A stretch of DNA of 64,000 nt from Ricinus communis (GCF_019578655.1 NC_063256.1:21304005-21368004); one strand, 5' to 3'. Shown: positions 46,945 through 59,080, counted from the first letter of the stretch. Notes: generated by a model not told the origin, from the letters alone. Numbers and translations are program-made.

Positions 46945-48430
46945 CACTTTTCTAAATCCACATATCGGTAGAAAAATGGAAAACCCTATGATGAAAGTTA
47001 CTGTCTTCTTAGGTCTTGAAAGATAAAGTACAGGCGAATTCAAGAATAGGGTTGAAGTTAATCCAGCTGGAATTACCTTTTTAAAATTAATTTGGACTCA
47101 ATTATAAAGAAAATTAAAATTTGATGGTCAAAACGGTAGTTTTCACAAGTTCAGGGACCTAATTACAAAGTTTTAAACTTCATCTACATAGAGCCGATTG
47201 GGTTTTTACACTCCGATGTCATTTTTCTCAGTGATGTTACGTCTAGATACAGATTCTAGAAGGTTTTCTTCACGATAATCATCATTTTTATTGATAAATA
47301 TTTAAATTTTAAAAATATATTTGGATATTTATTAATATAATTCTAAGATCTATCGTCTTTCTTAGTGTTTCCTTTAAAACCCTCCCTCTATAACTAAAAA
47401 GAGGTGATTTGGGTTAGGGGAAATAATTAAAAACTGAGATTTGGCGACAAGTGATATAGGTACTTGAAAAACACTAAGAGAAAATACATAGAGAAAAACT
47501 AGAAAGAAAAAGATTGTCGTTTTTTAAGACTCAAGCCACTAAGAAAGGACGATTTTGAAAGGAACCACTAAGAAATAACCGTTTTTGGAAAATTATTTTC
47601 TAAATCGATAGAAGATTTCTCTACACCAGAACCAACACTGAATTCCTACTCGGTCTGTGACTCAACTGCATCCTCATCACTTGAGACTCGTAGATCTATT
47701 CACTACGGTGACAACCCGAGGGTCCTTTCAATCATGCATCCATCATCATTATGGAAATTAGATCCTTCGTTATTTCTTTTTGTTATCTGGTTTTAGAAAC
47801 ATGATTAGGATTATGATCTATGATCAGTATGATTAGATTAGGACTTTTTCTAAATTTGTATGTTAATTGGGTTTTGAATATGATAATAAGAACTCAAGGG
47901 TTTTGAATTTGATAATTTTGCCAATTAGGGTTTTGGATCTAATTAGAAACATACCATAGGATTAATGCTTAAGTTTATATTTCCATTATAATTAGGTAAT
48001 TAAACATGTTTAATATGACTGTATGATTAATTTGTTATCTATTCTTTTACAGTACTTCTAGTTTGTTTTTGGGTTTTTTAATCAGTTTATAGTTTTAATC
48101 GTTCAATTGACTTTTGTTGTCTTTTATTTTAACGTATTCATTCTATTTTCTTTTATTCTAATTAATTTATCTTTCTATGCATATGAAATTCAGCTCTAGG
48201 AATGCAAAATACACTGAAGAATCGATGAAAGACCAGCCTAAAACCCTACAGCCGATTGGCTCAATGCAGAGGCGATCGACTCTATGCCTAGAGTTGATCG
48301 GTTATGCAAGGCCAGGCTCCATCTTTTTGTTTTTTGGACAATTTTTGATGTATTTTTGTGTTCTGTATAGTTTTTAGGTCTTTCTTTTTTGCAATCGTAG
48401 TTGTAGGTCTAAAGGTCGAAAATCAAAAAC
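46945..48430 (+). repeat. T4 5' LTR, part 1
   Basis: It matches the T2 LTR in reverse from GTGTCAACACCAC (9815 there) onward and the right arm at 37788-39000 directly. TATA box TATAACTA at 47388-47395. CAGCCGATTGGCTC, GATCGACTC and GTTGATCGGTTATG cluster at 48250-48310. It is interrupted at 48430. Confidence 0.8.
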
Positions 48431-49931
48431 GCTAATCGTGTTAGCTACAATCTAAGGCAGTGTACCTATCGATGCAGTCTAGCACTAATGGCGAGTATCA
48501 AGGTCGTATTCCTCGGGAAAGCGAAAGCCCAGAGTTACTTCTTTGTTCTTTGTTATATTAACCTAAAATGGATGATGAATAAATTCTAAACTAACTATTA
48601 ACTACGAGCTAAGTTGTAAGGGAGATGCAGGAGTAATTGATAAGTGAAATAATCAAGACAAGAAGACAAACCCAAAGGGAATCTAAACTAGTTGGCAATC
48701 AAAACAAAAGATAAAGGATCGGTGAGTCTAATTATGCTACCCGTGGACGAATTCTTAACTGAATTCGGTTTCTCTCTCGAGATAACCGAATTCCTAAACC
48801 TAATAACCTAAAGTTGGAATCTCTTCCTAACGATTGATTCTTAAATTAGCATTAAGCTTTAATCCGCCTCTATTAAGCTTTGTTAATTCTTAATCCGGCT
48901 AGTTAATTATCCTTATCTCTAAGCGATTATTAACCAGTTCTTGTTATTCAAAGTTCTAATTGCCAAACGGATTTCTCAATCTCATAAAGCAATCTAAACA
49001 TCACAATTCACAACGTCTCATGAATAATGCATAATCTTATTAACACTGAAAACAAGAAGAATACAAAACCAACTCAAACAATCCAACAATATAATATCAA
49101 ACCAACATAGCAAAGAAATCCCAATGGATTTAATCAATTTAGCTAAACATGTTCATGTTTAAAACAATCTAGGAAATCAATTACAATGAAAGAATAATGA
49201 AAATAAAACATGTACACCCTTTTCTCTCGAGTTGGATGAACAGCTCCAAATCTGGATCTATACTTTGATTAATCTCCCAAACTGCCTCTTGAATTGCTTC
49301 CACTACGGTTTTGCACTCGGAACCTTGCGATTCCGGGATTCTTACTCCCCACAACTCTCTCTCGCACTTAATACTGTGCAGAAACCGAACCAGCCGCCAG
49401 GGCTCTATGTCACTCTTTTTTTTCTCCCTTTCTTTTTCTAAGGAAAATTCATTTTTCTTATATATTGAACTCAGCACGGCCGTGTTCAAGGTCGGCTGGT
49501 CAAGCCGAAGTCCGGGCCGTCTTTGGCGTGGATCTCACCAGTAGGGTTTCACCGGTAGTATTTCTCCCCGTGTTGTCCACCACGGGCCGTGTTGCTCCCC
49601 GTGTTGGCCACCACGGGCCGTGCTGAAGGCCGTGGTGGCTACGGAAACCGTGCCCAAAGTGCCAATTTCAAGAATCAAAGCCAATGGTTGAGCACGGCCG
49701 AGTCCGGGCCGTGCTCAATGTATCATGCGGGCTCTTGTCCGATCTTGATGAATTCTCATCCGTTTCCGCACGTATTGATCTATAATTGCTTAAACACCGA
49801 TGATGGTCCTATAAATGTTCCTGAAATGCAAAAGAACATAAAACACGGGTGATCTGGGAATAAAAGCACAATAATTGCTAAGAACATACGCAATAATATG
49901 CAAGCAAATATGTGTAAAACTATGCTCATCA
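48431..49931 (-). repeat. Athila-like 3' LTR
   Basis: On minus it starts TGATGAGCATAG at 49931. On plus the first eight bases TGATGGGT of the sister LTR are absent. TATA box TATATAAG on minus at 49457-49464. Immediately upstream of it on minus (49472-49720) lies the GC-rich array of CACGGCC and GGCCGTG motifs. Confidence 0.92.
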
Positions 49932-49944
49932 AATTACCCCACAC
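49932..49944 (-). other. Athila-like polypurine tract
   Basis: On minus AAGTGTGGGGTAATT directly precedes the LTR start TGATGAG. The region before it reads TTGAGGACAAGCAATAGC, a phrase conserved at this place in Athila-type elements and also seen at 63164-63200. Confidence 0.8.
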
Positions 49945-51800
49945 TTAAGCTATTGCTTGTCCTCAAGCAATTAACAACTCACCTCATAAAACTACAGTTA
50001 GCAATTCCTTTCAGTTTATGCCCCTAGTCCACAACAGAGAGTATTCAACGCATCTCAAAGGTTACTCAATCATAAATCAAATTACAAATCATTAACAAAG
50101 AATGGAAATAATATTAATGCATGAGTAACTTAAATGATAACTCAACACAAACATCATGAACCAATGCCTCATAGGGATCACTCAAGTCGCTCAAAGTGTA
50201 TATTAGGTGAATAACAAATCCCTTAAAGCAAATGCACAAGACCCGCTCACCATAAGCTTGCTCATAAATCATATCTTCGCTACTGTGAATAAGTAAATAC
50301 CAGAATCAAAGGGTCTTTACCAAGGTTGTAATGGGGCTAGGGCAAAGGTACGGAGATTTGGATAGAAGTATGAAAATCTTTGGAATTCGTGCGATAAACA
50401 ATAGTATATGCTCAAAGGATTAAATGCCTAAGATCACAAAAAGAATCATTCACTAAAATCCCTACTTCATAGAATAACGCTCGCAAATGCTCTAAATCCA
50501 ATAAAAAGATAAATAATTAAAGAGATTTGTTTATTATATATATTTTTTCCTTCTTCTTTTTTTTTTTTTTTTTTCAAAAGAAATGAACTAGCAGCTTATT
50601 AGCGACCGCTGCATACAACTCGAATAAACATAAAGAATATCAAATACAAATTGGATCAAAGGGAGCATTTAAAATATCAAAAAGATTTAGTGAATTTACC
50701 AACATAGCAACTAGCATTTTAATCCCACATAAAGTTGAACATATCACATAAAGAAATTCCAGCATAAGGGTAAAGGAAAGATAAATGTAAAGAATGGTAT
50801 AATTGAAGTGTATAGGTGTAGATTATGAAGAAAAGGTTAAGGCTCAAAACGGCTAACTAATGGAAACATAAGGTGATAGGCTTTTGGTCAAATGCTAGGG
50901 AATCCTAAATCGCCCAAATCATCTCATGGTATTCACAATATTCATGTAACTTCAACACGCATTACAAAGCAAGTTCTAGAAGCAAAGTTAAGTACAATGC
51001 ACACTCAAACAAGAAATATAAAGAGCATAAGTATAATGAATGCTCAACTGGCTCAAAATCTCACTTTCAGGTGTGGTATTAGGTGCAGTTGGTTCGCAAC
51101 ATCATTAATTGAATCATTACTTAAGAAACACATGCATATGATATTATCAACGTTCTAAGTTAAAATTCGACAATTCGAAAAAACAATTAAATAACACCGG
51201 TTTAACGTAGGTTGATGTAAAACACCAAAAATTGTTTTCTAAGGACAATGAGCGAAAGAAAAGTAACTACAATTCTATAAATCAAGTTATCAATCAGCTC
51301 AAAAATAGCATACTCAAGTGCATAAAAACACAGTGTCCTAACATCCCCTAAAAATACACAACACCTAGCCATAGCAATTTCAGATATATTAAAAATCCAT
51401 ATGAGAGATTAAGGTTTATCCATTAGCACCCCACACTTGAAGAACACACTGTCCTCAGTGTAAAATGTTATGGATACCCCGCATGGAATGCTCAACTAAG
51501 AGAACAAAGGCAATACAATCCAAGTGCATGACATGTATGAAAAATAAAGTAAATAAATGCAGAAAAATAAAAAGATCTAGGGGTCTGCCTTGATCATCCA
51601 TCGAGGCTGATGTTGTGGAAATTCAGTGCCTCCTTGGTAGAATCTGAAAATAATAAAATAAAGAAATAAAATTAAAACTGAAAATATGAAAACTAAAACT
51701 AATAAAATGTTTCAAAACAAAAGGTTAAAATATTAAAGATTAAAGATAAAGTTTGGGGTGCCTCCCAAAGCGCTTCTTTTTATGTGATGAGTCTTCTTAC
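49945..51800 (-). other. Noncoding 3' region of the Athila-like element
   Basis: No domain is recognisable. Part of it (50160-50370) matches 63400-63610 of the other family member: TGCTCATAAATC, GCTACT, AAGGTTGTAATGGGGCT. A poly-T run lies at 50554-50574. A second polypurine-like motif (minus CAAGTGTGGGGTGC preceded by CTGAGGACAGTGTG) lies at 51428-51465. Confidence 0.65.
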
Positions 51801-52460
51801 CGGACTCATGGTGAAAAGCAAACGGTGGGGATTGGTGACCATCCATCATTCTTCCAAGTAAATGGCTTCAAATATCCGCTTAGAGGGATAATCGTCAACT
51901 TCCTCTTCCCGACAGTCAAGCAAGCTGCCAGTATGATGGACAAAACTCGCTCCTCATATATTTGCACGTAGTCATGATGCTCTAGGGGCTCTTCCAATTT
52001 GAAAGCTAGAGTTTCAACAATTGGAAGGATCGATGGTTGGGCAATCTCTTCGGGGAGTGTCGATGGTTTTCTTAGGTCCCTGGCTTGGTTCACTTGCTAG
52101 AAGAAACTCGAGCTCCTCCAAGACTTCTTCATTGGATAACTCGTGCTCATCTTCCATCATCGAAGGGACTTATGGACAATCTACCAACAATTCCTCTAAC
52201 TGCAACTCAGCATCATCAACTGTACATTCCTGTTGATAGTCTTTCAGAGGAATTATGTTCGCCTCTTCCTTTCCCCGGTTCCATCTCCATGTTCAAGAAA
52301 TCGTCCGCACATAAGCATCATCGTCAAACATAATAGATAAACCAGAAAAATTCTCACCTGAGCATAAAGTGACGGCGCTCAAATGTTCCTCGGATTCGAT
52401 GGCGTTTGATAGAGTTCTCGATTGCTCTTGACTAGTAACTTAAAGATTAAGCCTAATTGA
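51801..52460 (-). pseudogene. Athila-like protease-to-RT linker remnant
   Basis: The minus strand encodes DEHELSNEEVLEELEFLLAS and, at 51806-52093, TLAFKLEEPLEHHDYVQIYE followed by LTIIPLSGYLKPFTWKNDGW. Athila pol has a similar acidic stretch, then a block of the type LELKPLPxHLxYAFLG and GWTxxDIxGISP before RT. The match is weak and frameshifted, so the call rests on order and spacing. Confidence 0.5.
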
Positions 52461-52464
52461 TGCT

Positions 52465-52981
52465 CTATGTTATTAATCGAGGCTTGTTGATCTTCAAGTA
52501 TCCTCTCATTTGTTGGAATCTATCATCAAGACTTGTTATGAACCTCATCATCGGCTCTCCCGACACTAACTCTTCATCTTGAGTTGAAGGTGCAACATTA
52601 AATTTCTTGATGTAGTTACTTTGAATTCCTAGTGGTTCTTGGCCATCTAAGCTCCATCCAAAGGGTGAATGAGTGCTCCACTCTTGATTGTAGGTGCTTC
52701 CATACGAGTCATTTGGCCAACTTCCGTATAATTGGCACATTCACGTTATAAGAACAATGAGCAACATCACTATACAATGGACAATCATTACACACATGTA
52801 AACCACAACAAAATTCACAAAAGACTTGAGATGAAAGGATAGGAGAAGAGAGTTGATCGGTAGCCCTGCAAAACGATTCCACTCGAGCATCTAAAGATGC
52901 ATGGGCATCCCAATTTTTAGCACTCTCTTGGTTCCTAATCCCATTTTCCAATGCGTCACACAAAGAGTTTGAGTTTAGCAT
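52465..52981 (-). pseudogene. Athila-like gag C-terminal remnant
   Basis: Frame 52709-52981 encodes RVESFCRATDQLSSP and CEFCCGLHVCNDCPLYSD, the Cys-rich motif of Athila gag (CExCxGxHxxxxCP, with Val for one His-side residue changed). After a one-base shift near 52735, frame 52465-52740 continues GSWPNDSYGSTYNQEWSTHS and PFGWSLDGQE, the usual follow-on in Athila gag. The N-terminal capsid part is missing; the primer site is only about 170 bases away. Confidence 0.75.
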
Positions 52982-53149
52982 TGAACCTCCTTATCATTCA
53001 CTATCTGAATCATAAACTTAAGCTAAATAAATATGTACAAATAAAATAAAATAAATAAACAAATAAAAATAAAAATCATAAAATAATAAGAAAGAAAAAA
53101 AATGGCTAAATTAACAAATAGCAAATTTCACTCTAGTTTTCAAACAATT

Positions 53150-53166
53150 CCCCGGCAACGGCGCCA
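53150..53166 (-). other. Athila-like primer binding site, tRNA-Asp
   Basis: On plus CCCCGGCAACGGCGCCA equals the 3' end of plant tRNA-Asp, so the minus strand (TGGCGCCGTTGCCGGGG) is its complement. It starts six bases from the LTR end. This is the primer type of the Athila and related lineages. Confidence 0.95.
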
Positions 53167-53172
53167 AAAACT

Positions 53173-54657
53173 TGATGGGTGCTAATCGTGTTAGCTACAA
53201 TCTAAGGCAGTGTACCTATCGATGCAGTCTAGCACTAATGGCGAGTATCAAGGTCGTATTCCTCGGGAAAGCGAAAGCCCAGAGTTACTTCTTTGTTCTT
53301 TGTTATATTAACCTAAAATGGATGATGAATAAATTCTAAACTAACTATTAACTACGAGCTAAGTTGTAAGGGAGATGCAGGAGTAATTGATAAGTGAAAT
53401 AATCAAGACAAGAAGACAAACCCAAAGGGAATCTAAACTAGTTGGCAATCAAAACAAAAGATAAAGGATCGGTGAGTCTAATTATGCTACCCGTGGACGA
53501 ATTCTTAACCGAATTCGGTTTCTCTCTCGAGATAACCGAATTCCTAAACCTAATAACCTAAAGTTGGAATCTCTTCCTAACGATTGATTCTTAAATTAGC
53601 ATTAAGCTTTAATCCGCCTCTATTAAGCTTTGTTAATTCTTAATCCGGCTAGTTAATTATCCTTATCTCTAAGCGATTATTAACCAGTTCTTGTTATTCA
53701 AAGTTCCAATTGCCAAACGGATTTCTCAATCTCATAAAGCAATCTAAACATCACAATTCACAACGTCTCATGAATAATGCATAATCTTATTAACACTGAA
53801 AACAAGAAGAATACAAAACCAACTCAAACAATCCAACGTTATAATATCAAACCAACATAGCAAAGAAATCCCAATGGATTTAATCAATTTAGCTAAACAT
53901 GTTCATGTTTAAAACAATCTAGGAAATCAATTACAATGAAAGAATAATGAAAATAAAACATGTACACCCTTTTCTCTCGAATTGGATGAGCGAGCTCCAA
54001 ATCCTGGATCTATACTTTGATTAATCTCCCAAACGCCTCTTGAATTGCTTCCACTACGGTTTTGCACTCGGAACCTTGCGATTTCGGGATTCTTACTCCC
54101 AACTCTCTCGCACTCAATCATGCGCAGAAACCGAACCGACCTTGAGCTTTATGTCACTCTTTTTTTCTCCCTTTCTTTTTCTAAGGAAAATTCATTTTTC
54201 TTATATATTTAACTCAGCACGGCCGAAGTCCAGGCCGTGCTGAAACTGTGGATCTCACCAAGTAGGGTTTCACCACGGCCATGTTTCTCCCCATGTTGTC
54301 CACCACGGGCCGTGTTGCTCCCCGTGTTGGCCACCACGGGCCATGCTGAAGGCCGTGGTGGCTACGGAAACCGTGCCCAAAGTGCCAATTTCAAGAATCA
54401 AAGCCAATGGTTGAGCACGGCCAGAGTCCAGGCCGTGCTCAATGTATGCATTGCGGGCTCTTGTCCGATCTTGATGAATTCTCGTCCGTTTCCGCACATA
54501 TTAATCTATAATTGCTTAAACACCGATGATGGTCCTATAAATGTTCCTGAAATGCAAAAGAACATAAAACACGGGTGATCTGGGAATAAAAGCACAATAA
54601 TTGCTAAGAACATACGCAATAATATGCAAGCAAATATGTGTAAAACTATGCTCATCA
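53173..54657 (-). repeat. Athila-like 5' LTR
   Basis: Ends TGATGGGTGC and GCTCATCA, an imperfect TGATG/CATCA inverted repeat. TATA box on minus at 54200-54207. It differs from the 3' LTR by about four bases in 53181-53970, but by many more in 53975-54460 around the GC-rich array. Confidence 0.93.
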
Positions 54658-55052
54658 CATAGCATGTAATTGGGCTAGACTATGTAGGCTATATACATAA
54701 TGAATTTGTATAATAGGCTAACAACTTCAATACAGGTTGGGCTTGAATAAAATGAGCTAGAATTAGGTGAATTGTGTGTGTTTTTTTGGTGTGCTTGTAT
54801 ATAAATTGCTTGCGTTTATAGGGAATAATTTGTTAAACAATAAAATTAAACACTAATATGCACAAATAAGGAAGTTGGCTTCCGAATCCATCTCTAGATT
54901 TATGCGTAGGCTTCCTTATGGAATATGAGAAATGCCACTCATTAGTAAAAGTGTCCCGGTGATTACCTGGGTGGCGACATCCATCTCCGTGCTAATCTTA
55001 GTGATTAGTTAGCGTATTCCTGATTAGGTTGAAAAGCCTTACAGTGTCATAG
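54658..55052 (+). repeat. T4 5' LTR, part 2
   Basis: It resumes with CATAGCATGTAATTGGGC (39030 in the right arm of the LTR pair) and keeps GGAAGTTGGCTTCCGAATCC near 54867. It ends ...TGTCATAG, missing about 44 bases of the usual LTR end (which reads to CCACCCACA). Confidence 0.8.
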
Positions 55053-55070
55053 TGGTGACTTTACTAGAGA
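55053..55070 (+). other. T4 primer binding site
   Basis: TGGTGACTTTACTAGAGA, the plus-strand equivalent of the T3 site with two changes. Confidence 0.7.
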
Positions 55071-55740
55071 TAAGAGTAGTTGATTCCAGTATGTGCTTGT
55101 CTTTAATCTTATTATTTAACAGATAATTCTTGCATCACTACACTTTCACACATTGTACACTTTGATCCCTATAGCCCCGATGGCGTCGGTTAGCGGTTCT
55201 TTGGTTCCACTCGAATCCTAAAATTATGACACTAGCTACCATCACTCACAAGTAATGAGGGAATTTCGCATGGACCCTTGAATGGGGAAATGATCCAAGG
55301 ATTTTGCTTGTGGGAACCTTTTATCCTTACCCAAGACTCAGCTCATAGTAATTACCATAGTAATCTCCCCTAGGTAGCTTGTTGCTTGCTATCTGAGCTG
55401 TTTTTCCTCATAAGTATTTTAAGCCCAAGTATTGAAAGGCCTTGGCCCAGAAATGTGGATCCAGGCTCCAGGCCCAAAATATGCAAGCTTTTATGTTTAC
55501 ACTAAGAAACATTGCCTTGTTTATTTTAATCTACTTTGAGAGCTTATGGTATGCGCATCGAGCCTACTATCTCATGTTAATAGAAAGCCTAAACCTAAAA
55601 TCCTAGGGAAGAAAGACTCACCATGAATTGTGTACGGGAGTAAGAAGATTGGAAGGATGAACTGTATACTACTGTGCGTGCTAACCTCTTTTCTTTTGTC
55701 CTTATGCATCATGCATCTCATGCATCATACTAACCTTTGT
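55071..55740 (+). other. T4 leader
   Basis: Homologous in reverse to 35209-35848 and 41971-42732. Noncoding. Its end (ATGCATCATGCATCTCATGC) precedes gag. Confidence 0.75.
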
Positions 55741-57370
55741 TTTTTTAGCCATATAGACTCTCCTATGGTTGGAGGAGGCAAGACAGTGGGAGATTAGAAA
55801 GAGTGTCCGTTGCTCCAAGAATCAGAGTTGTGTTAGAACAACTAGAAATACCAAGATGCCAAGCTACTGAAGAAATGGCCAACGAAAGAGCTAATGAACA
55901 AGATGTTGAGATCCTTAAGAATGTTGTCATCAGTGACTTGAGGGTTGTGATCCGGGAAGAGCTCCAACAACTCTTGGCTGGGATGGTTGCAAACTAAGCC
56001 CCACTTGCTACTCCTATTGTACTAGTTAACCCCTTATTGTTGTTGACCCGACTGTGGTTGCCGCTGCAACTGTGGCTAATGCTAATACTAATGGTGAAGA
56101 CCCAGCTAGAAGGGGAGTGCTTCAAAATTTTTGGGACTTTGATGAGTTCTTGTTAGACCAGGATAAGAGGGAAACTACCCTTGCCACCAATGAAGCTGTG
56201 AGTGGTTTGAGTGCCCAGCTTGACAAGATGCAAGCATGCTAGAAATCAAAGGTTTAGACCCAATCTATGATTTCGGGGAACTGGTTTTAACAGGAGAAGA
56301 TAAGCTGCCTGCGAAGTATAGAATGCCCGAGATAAACAAGTTCAATGGGACTAGTGACCCCAAGGTTCATCTAAAGCAGTATGTAACCATTATAGGAACT
56401 ACTCATCTGAGTATGACCTACATTGTCAAGTTGTTTGTGTGGTCACTTGAAGGATCCGTTGTCAACTGGTATCACGGTCTAGAAAAATATGCCAAACCAG
56501 TTAGTGTGATTTATACAATTATTTTGTCAACCAGTATGTTAACCAGGTCGAAGAGATAGAGAATGACAAAAGAAAGACTTTAAGAACCGGGGGAATGGCA
56601 AACTACCTGGCTAAAGGGAGCAAAACCCTGGATGTATATTTTGTACAATAACCAAGGAAATTCTTCAATTTCAAGCAACCTCTCTCTAAGATAGGATGGC
56701 ATGCTCTAACCTACAGAAACCACCAAACCCTAATGCACCTGGATATAAACCCAATACCTATTGTAAATTCACCCAAGCACCCGACCGCCACACAAATAAC
56801 TGTATTTGGCTAAAACATGAAATCCAAGACCTTATCGATGTCGAAAACCTGATTGACCCTAACCAACCTAGCACTAGAAGAAACCCCTTAGCAAACTACA
56901 ATAATACCCCACCTCCTTGCCAAATGTCCATGATCAACCCTGATTTCAGCGAAGATGAGATCATGAACTCTTTCATAGACCTACCCCAAACCAAGCTAGA
57001 AGAAAAACCAGATAGCCCATAAAGAACCTTTACCGAGCTTGGGGCACCACTATCCGCGGTGTTTCGACACTTAAAGTGGAGCGGGAAGCTTAAGCCCCAA
57101 TCGCTGAAGGACAATCCTAAGTCTCATAATGGTCAGTATTATGAGTATCACTAGGCTTTCGGGCATGTGACAGACCATTGCAACTATCTCAAGCATGAGG
57201 TTCAAGACTTAATCGATTGTAGAGAATGGGAGGTTGAGCAATTTCCTCGATATGAGTGTGAAGACTTACTTAGGCAGCCCTTAAGCAAATATAACTTCAA
57301 GGTCCGGTATTCGAGGCCACCCTCGGTTGATATTCGAATTGAGATTATTGTGCCAAGTAGTTGAGAATCA
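55741..57370 (+). pseudogene. T4 gag
   Basis: N-terminal helical block at 55803-55996 (ANERANEQDVEILKNVVISD). At 56054-56242 ARRGVLQNFWDFDEFLLDQD. Capsid at 56236-56559: LPAKYRMPEINKFNGTSDPK and WSLEGSVVNWYHGLEKYA. Two zinc-knuckle-like motifs: CKFTQAPDRHTNNCIWLKHE (56765-56825) and YYEYHAFGHVTDHCNYLKHE-like (57140-57195; a stop lies in it). A proline-rich link with MSMINPDFSEDEIMNSFIDL (56925-56985) separates them. At least five breaks. It is the best guide to gag in this family. Confidence 0.85.
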
Positions 57371-57689
57371 GAAGACGATTAAACCACTTGTGAGCCCTGT
57401 CTCCTAGAGGTTTGGAAAGAAGGGGACAAGAAGTTAGTTATGATTATCGACATCTAGTATAGCTCTAGGTATGATAGTGAAGTTCAAGACACCGAGGCTA
57501 AGGACATTTAGGCACTGAGAGCGAGCTAACGGAAAAGGGTAAGGAAGCCAGGGTATAAGAGTTAAAGTAAGAGAAGCAAATACCTGAAGGCGGGGATACT
57601 ATGTTGCTAGAACGGTGGAGGAAGGAGAAAAAGACAGTCGATATTTGCGAACTGTTGATGCATTCATTAGACCATAAAAAGGCTCTGAT
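57371..57689 (+). other. T4 gag-protease spacer
   Basis: Charged, broken coding sequence (for example KVRKPGYKS and a stretch matching EKGSDEKHKRLLEELKKNMK of T3). Nothing further is recognisable. Confidence 0.5.
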
Positions 57690-58240
57690 TCAGGCCTTAT
57701 CTGGTATAAGTGTAAGTACAGCAGCTGCCCTTGAGGAGATGATCAAAACAGTAATTGAAAGATCACCGGGATGACACCTTCTCGGATGAAAACCTACCAC
57801 TTGAGGGAAGAGACCAAAACAAGGCCCTCTATATAGCAGCAGAAGTGAAAGGAAAGAGAACCCCATGTGTGATGGTTGATGATTGGTCAACTATCAACAT
57901 GTGTTCCTCTCGCGTACTTTCTAAACTGGAGATGACTATGAAGAACCTAAAACCATCATACATGGTCACAATAGCCTATAATGGGACTAAAAGAGATGTA
58001 GATGGGACATTTTCAGCACTAGCAAAGACGTGCCTATTAAATCTTGGGTGAAGTTATCGTCTTGGACATCTTGGTGACTTCTGCACTATTATTGGGAAGG
58101 CCATGGTTCTATGCCCTAAGAGGAGTCCCTTCCACATCACATCAAAAAGTGAAATTCCTATATGAAGGCGAGATTGTCACTATCAATGCCGAAGGTGGTA
58201 AGGTTGTCTTAGCAATCCAAGAAGCCATCAAAGAGGTGGA
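57690..58240 (+). pseudogene. T4 protease
   Basis: HSLDHKKALIQALSGISVST-like text at 57660 leads to LPLEGRDQNKALYIAAEVKG, then TPCVMVDDWSTINMCSSRVL, where Gly of the DDG active-site motif is Trp. After a frameshift near 58040 comes LLLGRPWFYALRGVPSTSHQ. The Trp replacement alone would disable the enzyme. Confidence 0.82.
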
Positions 58241-59080
58241 TGCCCTTTTTGGATTCCAAGTCGCCATTCTCTACGAGGACTACAAGGATCCTAAAGTAGA
58301 TAGGATGTTCAAGAAAATGAACTTCAAGCTTGGAATGAGGCTGGAAATTAGTAGGGTGTTGCGGAGCTGCCAAACTTCAAAGGTCAGAAGACTCAGTAAG
58401 GTTTGGAATATTCTGAAGAAGAAAATAAAGGTAAGCTGAAGGGCAAGACTCTAAAAGACATGTTTGTCCAGAAGTACAAGTCCTACTTTGGGAAGCCGAA
58501 CCTGTTAGTGCAGCTGAGATTGAGGTACTAGGTTTGAGATTTTCAAGAACCTAATTATCGACAGGATGATGGAGCTGAGTATCAAGGAAGTCCGAGAGAA
58601 GGTACCACTAAAATAGAAGAGTTAAAGCTAGAAGAGCCTACCGCTCAGCTAGAGAAGATAAGCCAAGAGGAACTAGCTGCTTTTATTGAGAATAATGTCA
58701 TTGATGTATTTTATGATGATGTAATAACATCCAACATTTATGAGGATGATGTTTCTTTTCTCTTTGAGATTAATGATATGCATGATTTTGCTTACTTGTG
58801 TGATGTTTTTCCTCATGGTAATATGCATTTTGATAATCATGATATGTGCATGTTTGACGTCAATTCTATACAAGTTTATTCATTTAATTTAGGTACAGAT
58901 ACAAATCCACGGAACATTTTGATACCTCACAATGTAACTCCTAAGGAGAGAAGAGAATTCGAGAAAATAATAGAGAAAGCAGTATTTGCTTGGTTCTATG
59001 ACGACATGCCAAATCTAGATAAGAAAATAGCAAAGCATCATCTCCCAACTCATTCGCATATAAAGCTGGTCAAGCAGAAA
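58241..59080 (+). pseudogene. T4 protease-to-RT linker
   Basis: It encodes IVTINAEGGKVVLAIQEAIK, YEDYKDPKVDRMFKKMNFKL (58260-58340), then stops, and at 58778-59083 NVTPKERREFEKIIEKAVFA and WFYDDMPNLDKKIAKHHLPT. The last block is the N-terminal lead-in of Tat RT (usual form FAWSYEDMPGLD). Confidence 0.8.

Larger units (their letters stand above)
48431..54657 (-). mobile_element. Athila-like non-autonomous LTR element
   Basis: Two near-identical LTRs of about 1.49 kb enclose 3.24 kb. On minus: 5' LTR (54657-53173), tRNA-Asp primer site, a gag C-terminal remnant, a protease-to-RT linker remnant, then about 1.8 kb of noncoding 3' region, polypurine tract, 3' LTR. RT, RNase H and integrase are missing, so it depended on a full Athila relative. 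The left LTR has lost its outer 8 bases and no target duplication is seen. It splits the T4 LTR: T4 text stops at 48430 and resumes at 54658. Confidence 0.9.

Noticed and set aside
49232..49852. Several overlapping ORFs in the GC-rich LTR part (also 54040-54578)
   Set aside because: They are open only because the region is GC-rich; they overlap in several frames, lie in LTR U3 and resemble no protein.
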